From NCBI GenBank assembly GCA_963989245.1, contig OZ022342.1:37950442-38014441 (forward strand): a stretch of 64,000 nucleotides of DNA, given 5' to 3'. The translations under genes and the position numbers were made by a program. Of the stretch, positions 57,785-64,000 are shown in pieces. A model generated the notes under the pieces. The model saw only the letters and a program-made list of their open reading frames with translations. It ran no database searches and had not been told where the DNA came from. The first letter of the stretch is position 1, and each line of letters opens with the position of its first letter. Source of the DNA: Nansenia antarctica (lineage: Eukaryota > Chordata > Actinopteri > Argentiniformes > Microstomatidae).

Positions 57785-57914
57785 GGGCAGGCAGGCAGGC
57801 AGGCAGGACTAGGATAGGATAGTCAGACTATAAGACTAGGATAGGATAGTCAGACTATAAGACAAGGATAGGATAGTCAGACTATAAGACTAGGATAGGA
57901 TAGTCAGACTATAT
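57785..57914. repeat. (GGCA)n and 27-bp tandem repeat, 4 copies
   Basis: After a short GCAGGCAGGCAGG run, units ACTAGGATAGGATAGTCAGA plus CTATAAG repeat four times (57808 on); the third has ACAAGG. Confidence 0.92.
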
Positions 57915-58439
57915 GGCTACAATTTGCATGTCGACCTCGCGGCAGCAATGATAATAATACACAATACGCAAGACAGTGGTACATTTTGGAACGCACTTGA
58001 TGAACCATTGCTGTGATATTATTGATCGTCTTAGAAACATCTTAGCAAGAGGCACTTCAACAATTATCATAAAGTTTATTATGCATCAGCTCTTTTTATA
58101 CAACCTAAATGTACACAGATTAATAACTTATACATGCCATATCTTGGATCCAGACATAATGTAAGTGGAGAGGAGATTGATCGGGACTGCAGGAGTTTTC
58201 ATTACTAACAAAATAACTAATTTCTATTATTTTACGGTACTGTCTCGATTATATTTGAATTATTTTCTGGGTCTACCAGTACACGCATGCCCTGATGAGA
58301 AAACGCTTGTGTAGCCAGAGATCAGATCGACCCTGAAATTGTGTTTTGTCGCTGTGTAGCTATACCCTCAGTCTGTCTATTCACTACCATTGAAATTGAT
58401 ACAACACCTCGCCAGTACCTCATTTAGCTTATGAATAGA

Positions 58440-58510
58440 ACACCCAGCTCTGGGGTGGCTGTAGCGTATTCTGGGGAGCGGGGAGTGGGGTGGCTGTAGC
58501 GTATTCTGCC
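58440..58510. repeat. Tandem duplication of a 22-bp motif
   Basis: GGGGTGGCTGTAGCGTATTC occurs at about 58451 and 58487. Confidence 0.8.
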
Positions 58511-58770
58511 CGCTAAAGTCCAGTTCAAGGTGTACAGATTAATTTCTGTTCAGCACACTGGCACTAAAATGATCTTATTTAATCCAATTAGGTTTTAAAT
58601 TTTATTCTGACACATTTTCATGCAAGACAGAAGTTAGGATTTTGGGTTTCAGTTGGATAATAATGCATTACATTGGCCAAAGTTATTTACATATAATAAT
58701 AATAACATATAATTATTTGTTCCATGTAGCATGAAAATTCGTTGATGATTACATAAAGTCACGAACGGTG

Positions 58771-59122
58771 GGGTCCTGACATCTGATCGAGTGCAATGGT
58801 ATAATTTTTCTTTTTACTCACAGGGGTCAAGCACTCTCTCTATTTCGGGCTAAACGGTGCAGTGTAGCCGGCGTCCTGGTTCCTCCAGCAACCGGACACT
58901 TCCATAAATAACAACAAATATGTAATATGTAAATATGTATAATACCACGTTCATTGATAAAATGATGCCAGGGATGGAAAGGGGTGATGGCAGTTTTAGA
59001 AGGGGGATGATGAAGCGCTGGACTATGGAACGGCACAGCACAGCACAACGGGGGGAAATGCGATAAGAATGATGTCAAAATGCAGCACCATCATGCACAG
59101 ATCAGCCTTAAAACATGTAACG

Positions 59123-59190
<68 letters not shown>

Positions 59191-59960
59191 TTATACAGGG
59201 AGCGATGTATTTCTACGGAAAGGCTGATAGATTTTAGAATCTTCTTGTCGGTAAAACGATGGAATCAATCTATTGAGGATTGTGATCTTAAATGCGTTGT
59301 GTCATGGATAGATTAGGTGCACAGCATACACGATTTGACACGGAAATAGGATGTTCAACACGGATCGGAATCTCTGTACTTGATTTATTAAGACAGTCAG
59401 CGAATGGTCCATCAGCACAGTATCTCAGCATCGGCATTCAATGACCATTCCACGACATCATTATGACATACAGACAGGCTGATAGATACGAGTGCAGCGC
59501 TGTCTTGCTGGTAGTCAAATATATTTATTTATACAGCATATGTTACCTGCCGATTTCAGTTCTAGTAGTTTAGATCTCGCAACCAGGGAAACGCCGACAA
59601 GACGCGAATCTACCGGCATTTGACTCATGAGTGAACGGCGAAAATGCCTGGACGGCACAGCTTGGGATTCCATTGAAGTTACAGGGAACTATGTGTGAAA
59701 GAGGCTTAAATGTTGAAATAACATTAATACAATGTTCATTGATAAAATGACATAAGGGATGGAAAGGGGAGATGGCAGTTTTAGAAGGGGGATGATGAAG
59801 CTCTGGACTGAGGAACAGCATAGGCACAGCACATCGCCATAATAGCGATTTTTTGGTTATGCTTGTTGTAAATAAAAGTTCTATGATGCATTGAAATGAC
59901 ATTAAACTAAGATAATACGATGGTTATCATATTTTTTCAAATCTTTATTAATACGTTATT
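58771..59960. repeat. Unclassified transposon debris with a duplicated block
   Basis: A block of about 110 bp (GTTCATTGATAAAATGA through GGGGGATGATGAAGC) occurs at about 58945-59046 and 59730-59832. The segment AAATGCAGCACCATCATGCA to GGGAGCG (59075-59206) matches the right part of the hAT at 30220-32638. A long (TA)n run lies at 59126-59187. 59820-59940 matches the internal block of 27987-29840 in inverse orientation. Frames are short. Confidence 0.6.
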
Positions 59961-60267
59961 ACAGAAACAGTAAGTGACATTTTCCTAGAGCGAAATCTGT
60001 TGTGGTATTTAAAAATGGCGGTTAGTGATGAAATCTATGAACATGGGATGACGATTTCCATTGACCAATCAACGGTGTGCAGCGTCACACGTCACACGCA
60101 GCCTGGCAAAAAGGTTCCGGGTCTCAAAAAGGTTCCTGCCCTCGAAAGGTAGCTAAAGAAGCGTGCCGTACCGCGCCGTGCTGATCCAGGCCGCTCAATG
60201 GAAAAGCGCCAAAGAAGCAGGCCAGCCTGGGCTGACCCGGGTCAGCCCTCTAGTGGAAAAGCCCATA

Positions 60268-60765
60268 TGGCTGTTGGAGAATAGACTCTTTGCCAAAGCA
60301 GAGAAATGTAGGTTCCACACAGTGGTGTAGTCTACGTGATACACAGGACTACGCCGTATACCCACTAGGAAAGGCCAAGGATTTACATATACCCACTTAA
60401 AAATGTGTGAGGATACGTGACGCCGTTTTGTGACAGAACTTTCACTTTCATTCATAAAATCCATCCTGTCTGTGTTACGTAGCATTTGACTTTTGGACCA
60501 TTGCGACTGACTATAGCGTCATATACCATCAACGGGGGGAGATGCGACATGAAATATGCCAAAATGCAGCACTATCCTGCACATTATATATATATACTGT
60601 ATATAACGTTAGACAGGCAGCGCAGATTTATTTTTATGGCGAAATGAACGATATGAAAATCACAGTATACCCACTAGAAAAAACTACACTACACCACTGG
60701 TTCCACCCCTCCTTTGTATCCTTTCTTGGGTATGTCATTGCCCAGGGACAAGTGCAAATGGACCC
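60268..60765 (+). pseudogene. Ty3/gypsy RT scrap split by a hAT
   Basis: Before the hAT the + frame gives LLENRLFAKAEKCRFH. After it the frame gives PSFVSFLGYVIAQGQVQMDP. Together these are the end of a Ty3/gypsy RT domain, similar to LLENRLFVKREKCEFH and FLGYIVSNGQV in the element at 53137-54489. No other part of the retrotransposon is present, and the piece on each side is under 70 bp. Confidence 0.8.
60320..60699. mobile_element. hAT derivative, 380 bp
   Basis: Ends CAGTGGTGTAGTCTACG and ACTACACCACTG are the same as in 30220-32638. Flanks GTTCCACA (60312-60319) and GTTCCACC (60700-60707) match at 7 of 8 positions. It is a shorter, internally deleted member of the same family. Confidence 0.88.
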
Positions 60766-60769
60766 CCAC

Positions 60770-60917
60770 CTTCAATTTGGATGTGAATACCCTCAAATAA
60801 AAGTTGAGGGTCTGCACTTTAAGCCCATATTCATGATATAACTGTAACTTAAAGATATATTGGTAAACAGCTAAAATAAAATAAATCTATACCAAATATA
60901 TATGGACCTAACTGTAC
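60770..60917. mobile_element. Tc1-like terminal fragment
   Basis: TTTGGATGTGAATACCCTCA, TGAGGGTCTGCACTTTAAGC and the end TATATGGACCTAACTGTA match common fish Tc1 3' ends. There is no transposase. It ends about 70 bp before the last exon. Confidence 0.6.
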
Positions 60918-60986
60918 GTAGGTCACTGTATATGGCTGAAAACTACAGCACTATTGATGTATTGACTTGTCGTCATCTCTTTGCAG

Positions 60987-61097
60987 ATCTGGTATTACAC
61001 AAGTGGGATCTTGACAGACGCAGGCTTTGAAGAGGATGTGATCCCATACATCACCCTCAGCACCGGTGGCATAGAGACTCTGGCTGCCATCGTCTCG
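60987..61097 (+). CDS. slc2a9: SLC2A9 (GLUT9)-like transporter, exon 3 of 3 in the window
   Basis: This 111-bp exon follows CTCTTTGCAG and ends before GTGAGT, phase 0 on both sides, 37 codons. It encodes IWYYTSGILTDAGFEEDVIP, the end of transmembrane 7 and the outer loop, then YITLSTGGIETLAAIVS, the start of transmembrane 8. The LSTGGIETLAA block is specific to GLUT9 among class II transporters and is the main reason for the gene call. It is collinear with the previous exon (LCGLNA|IWYYT). The next exon would begin with the rest of transmembrane 8; it is not found in the remaining 2.9 kb. Confidence 0.92.
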
Positions 61098-61560
61098 GTG
61101 AGTATGACCTCTCAGACAACCTTACAACAGCCAAAAGCTGTTGAGTGCTTTAACAAAACACTTATGATACCATTTACGTTGGTTGCCAAATCGCCATGAA
61201 CTACAATTAATACTAAGACTTCAGTCAGCTTGCTTATAGGTGAGGTGACAGCCACCCAATAATTAAAGTCACTTTATCCAATGCAATGATTTCCCATTAT
61301 TCACTTGAATTCACAAACGGAATTGCCTCTAGAAGTATCCCTTTAAAAGGGATAAATGGAAAAAATGAGGCAAGCTGCAATTCAGCAATACAATAATAGA
61401 ATGGTAAAAAATAATAATGTTGTGTCCGTGTGTATGCATTTATCATTATAGTCCATAAAGCATCTAGTGGGACTTCGGTGTAGTTCCTTCCCATCCCATC
61501 TGGGCATCAAAGCTGTAATAAAAAAAGAAGACAGTACCTTTAAAATGATTGCCCACTGTT
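61098..61560. other. Intron; no gene seen
   Basis: Unique-looking intron sequence with no coding motif up to the L2 at 61562. Confidence 0.55.
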
Positions 61561-61561
61561 A

Positions 61562-62856
61562 CCAACAAGGCAAGGCAAGGCAAGTTTATTTGTATAGCAC
61601 ATTTCATACAACAGGGGCAATTCAAAGTGCTTTACATACATTATTAAAAATTACAGCAAGAGGAGCATAAGAAAATAAAAATTACAATGAATAAAAGCAA
61701 ATATAAGAAGTAAATAGATAAAACATTTAAAAAGACAATAGTTAATGGAAAAAAGACTGAATTGATAGAAGTGTTTGTGTTTAATCATAACTGGTGCAAA
61801 ACATGAAGGTTTTTAGCTTAGATTTAAATATTTTAAGGGTTTGGGCCTGTTTGATTTCTTCAGGGAGTTTGTTCCAGGAGCATGCAGCAGCGTGACTGAA
61901 AGCTGCTGCACCGTGTTTTGTTTTTACTCTTGGAATTATTAGCTGATTTGTCTCAGCTGACCTTAGGGACCTTGCGGGAATATAGGGTGGGAGGAGATCT
62001 GATATGTATTTTGGTCCAAGACCATTTTGTGATTTGTAATTAGGAGGATTTTGAATTAAATTCTCTGAGAGACTGGTAGCCAGTGCAGGGATCTCAGGAT
62101 TGGTGTAATGTGTTCAAATGTCTTTGTTTTTGTTAGGACCCTAGCAGCGGCGTTTTGGATGAGCTGCAATTTACGAACAGCTCCTTTAGATAGGCCTGTT
62201 AGTAGACCATTACAATAATCAAGTCTACTCAAAACAAATGCATGGATGAGTTTTTCAAGGTCTTGCTTGGACATGAAACCTCTCATTCTTGTTATGTTTT
62301 TCAGGTGATAGTAGGCTGATTTAGTTATCGAGTTTATGTGGCTGTTGAAGTTTAGATCGGAGTCTAGAATTACACCAAGATTTCTGACCTGTTTTTTAGT
62401 GTGAAGAGAGAGAGAATCAAGTTTTGCACTGACTTCTCGATCTTTTGTCATGTGCACCGAATACAATTATCTCTGTTTTGTCCTTGTTTAGTTGGAGGAA
62501 GTTTTGTGTCATCCAGGCGTTTATTTGCTCAATGCAATTACAGAGATTGTCAATGGGACTATAGTCGTTCGGTGAGAGGGCTATGTAGATTTGAGTGTCA
62601 TCCGCATAGTTGTGGTAGGCAATTTTGTTCTTTTTTATGATGTGTCCCAATGGAAGCATGTAGAGATTGAATAGAAGGGGGCCACGGATTGACCCTTGGG
62701 GAACCCCACATGTCATTTTAATTTGGTCAGATATAAAGTTGCCAATGGAGACATAGTAGCTTCTGTCCTGTAGGTAGGATCTAAACCAGTTTAGGACAGT
62801 GCCCGAAAGTCCTACCCAGGTTTTTAGTCTATCTATTAGAATGTCATGGTCTACAG
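61562..62856 (-). pseudogene. L2-type LINE with RT domain
   Basis: The minus frame 62869-62417 encodes VDHDILIDRLKTW, TCGVPQGSIRGPLLFNLYML (RT block) and IAYHNYADDTQIYI (catalytic YADD), then INAWMTQNFLQLNKDKTEII. A frame change near 62440 leads to the frame 62466-62056 with KKQVRNLGVILDSDLNF, RLDYCNGLLTGLSK and LRSLHWLPVSQRI. The 3' end is at 61575-61625, inverse of GGCAAGTTTATTTGTATAGC, preceded by a (GGCAA)n run. It is broken upstream by the hAT at 62857, beyond which the remainder is not visible. It is a different L2 family from 30865-32237. Confidence 0.88.
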
Positions 62857-64000
62857 CAGGGGTCGGCAATTAGGTTTGGCCTCGGGCCCCAAACAAATGT
62901 TGCCACTAGATGGCGGGCCCGAACATAATCAAAGGCTAATTTAAGTAATGCTTTGACTTTTCTTTCGAGAAATGTACACATCGCTAGTCAACTAACACAG
63001 CTTGTTTTGTGAGCCTGCTAACAATGTTAAGTAGTGTTCTAGTTAACTAGGTAGCAGTCCAATCCATTACGTTGCAGTATTTTGGCTTGACTAGCGAGTT
63101 TGTGTTGTGATTCTCAACAACGTTGAAACGTAGTTTCACCCTTTTCCATATTTTTGAATAATAAATGTGTGGACTGACGATGTAGCGCAGCCTAACTTAT
63201 TCTAATAATTATTTAACATTAGTTTAGTTTCATTCTGATAATTATTATCCCCTCCTCCCAGACAAGGTCACATTATTATTGGATTGGTTGTTTGCGTGCT
63301 GGGTGAAGTTAGCTAAACATTTAACCTGCTAGCTAGCAAGAGAAACATAATGTCACTCTCCAAAGGTCTAAAGAGGAAAGTTGACGGTGAAAACAGGGCA
63401 TTTAAAGAGGAATGGACAGCGAACTATACGTTCATCCTACCTGGTTTCATCAATGCAAAGCCGTTGTGAGACTCTCATTTTACGTGCTCACAATGTTCCC
63501 TTTCTATACATGCGAGTCGTCCTTTTCGTCAATGAATGTGATAAAGAAGCACGAGAGGAATCGATTGATGCATAAAAACCTTGAGAACTGCTTGCGGATT
63601 AAAGTGACGTCCATATCACCAGATATCAAGCAAATACTGACCGATGGGAGATGCCACTTTTCACATTAAGTGAGTACCAAGCCTGTCACTATTGTACCTG
63701 TGGCTGTATTTGCCAGTGTTTTATTGTTGTAAATTATTTAACCTTGTTTTATTTCTAGCCCCCCCCAAAGAGCCATTGCTTTTTGGTCAGGCTGCATTTG
63801 TAAATAAGAATTTGTTCTTACATGTTTGCCTGGTTAAATAAAGGTTAAATAAAAAAATAAAATAAACATATTTTTTGCGCTGATTTTGTTTTTCAGAAAA
63901 TTAAACTGAATTTGCTTTGTTACTGTTCATATGTGTGTTGCAGTCACATATACGTAAACATTACGTTTGAATGATTTACTGAGCTGGTGTTATTTTTTTC
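62857..64000 (+). mobile_element. Charlie-like hAT element (GTF2IRD2-related), runs off the window
   Basis: The left end CAGGGGTCGGCAATTAGG and the GGCCTCGGGCCCC block are typical of Charlie-type hATs. The target sequence before it is GTCTACAG (62849-62856); the right copy is outside the window. It carries an internally deleted transposase (63350-63669) and a common TGGTTAAATAAAGGT tail near 63830. Part of it matches 7778-7855. Confidence 0.75.
63350..63669 (+). pseudogene. hAT transposase, N-terminus fused to C-terminus
   Basis: From the ATG at 63350 the frame reads MSLSKGLKRKVDGENRAFKE and EEWTANYTFILPGFINAKP, the start of GTF2IRD2-type hAT proteins before their BED finger. At about 63465 it jumps, in another frame, to the extreme C-terminus: FPFYTCESSFSSMNVIKKHE, RNRLMHKNLENCLRIKVTSI and SPDIKQILTDG, the dimerisation domain. 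The finger and the whole catalytic core (about 400 residues) have been deleted. It is non-functional. Confidence 0.82.

Overview
The window is nuclear DNA from a bony fish (teleost). It holds three exons of a vertebrate facilitative sugar/urate transporter. The rest is a dense, nested mixture of fish-type transposable elements: hAT, Tc1, piggyBac, L1, L2, Rex1-like and Ty3/gypsy chromodomain elements, tRNA-derived SINEs and microsatellites. No rRNA, CRISPR or prokaryotic feature is seen. The species cannot be fixed from the sequence alone.

The only host gene recognised is on the + strand. Exons at 30080-30212, 38578-38765 and 60987-61097 join in compatible phases (0/1, 1/0, 0/0) and encode consecutive pieces of an SLC2A9 (GLUT9)-like transporter. 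The two complete introns are about 8.4 and 22.2 kb. Everything upstream of 30080 and downstream of 61097 is read as intron or flank filled by repeats.

Region by region: 1-14.3 kb holds hAT remnants and MITEs, including a 2.4-kb hAT element that carries a clustered-protocadherin exon fragment. 14.3-19.4 kb is a 16-bp minisatellite split by three independent hAT insertions. 19.4-30 kb holds SINEs, a foldback element, a decayed ZMYM1-like hAT transposase, a piggyBac-like element and an element with an internal duplication. 30.1-38.8 kb holds exons 1 and 2 of the window, with a hAT inserted exactly at the first exon's splice donor, a nested L2, a solo LTR and a LINE ending 38 bp before the second exon. 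38.8-47.9 kb holds hATs, a nearly complete Tc1 and tRNA-like SINE pieces. 47.9-56.2 kb is an 8.3-kb Ty3/gypsy chromodomain retrotransposon (minus strand) split by a 3.35-kb L1. 56.2-64 kb holds hAT and zinc-finger debris, a gypsy RT scrap split by a hAT, the third exon, an L2 and a GTF2IRD2-like hAT running off the end.

The most informative results are direct junction readings. At least ten insertions have intact or nearly intact target-site duplications, which give an order of events. The LTR element shows the signature of self-primed reverse transcription: an 11-nt stretch beside the 5' LTR is perfectly complementary to a site inside the LTR just downstream of a TATA-like box.
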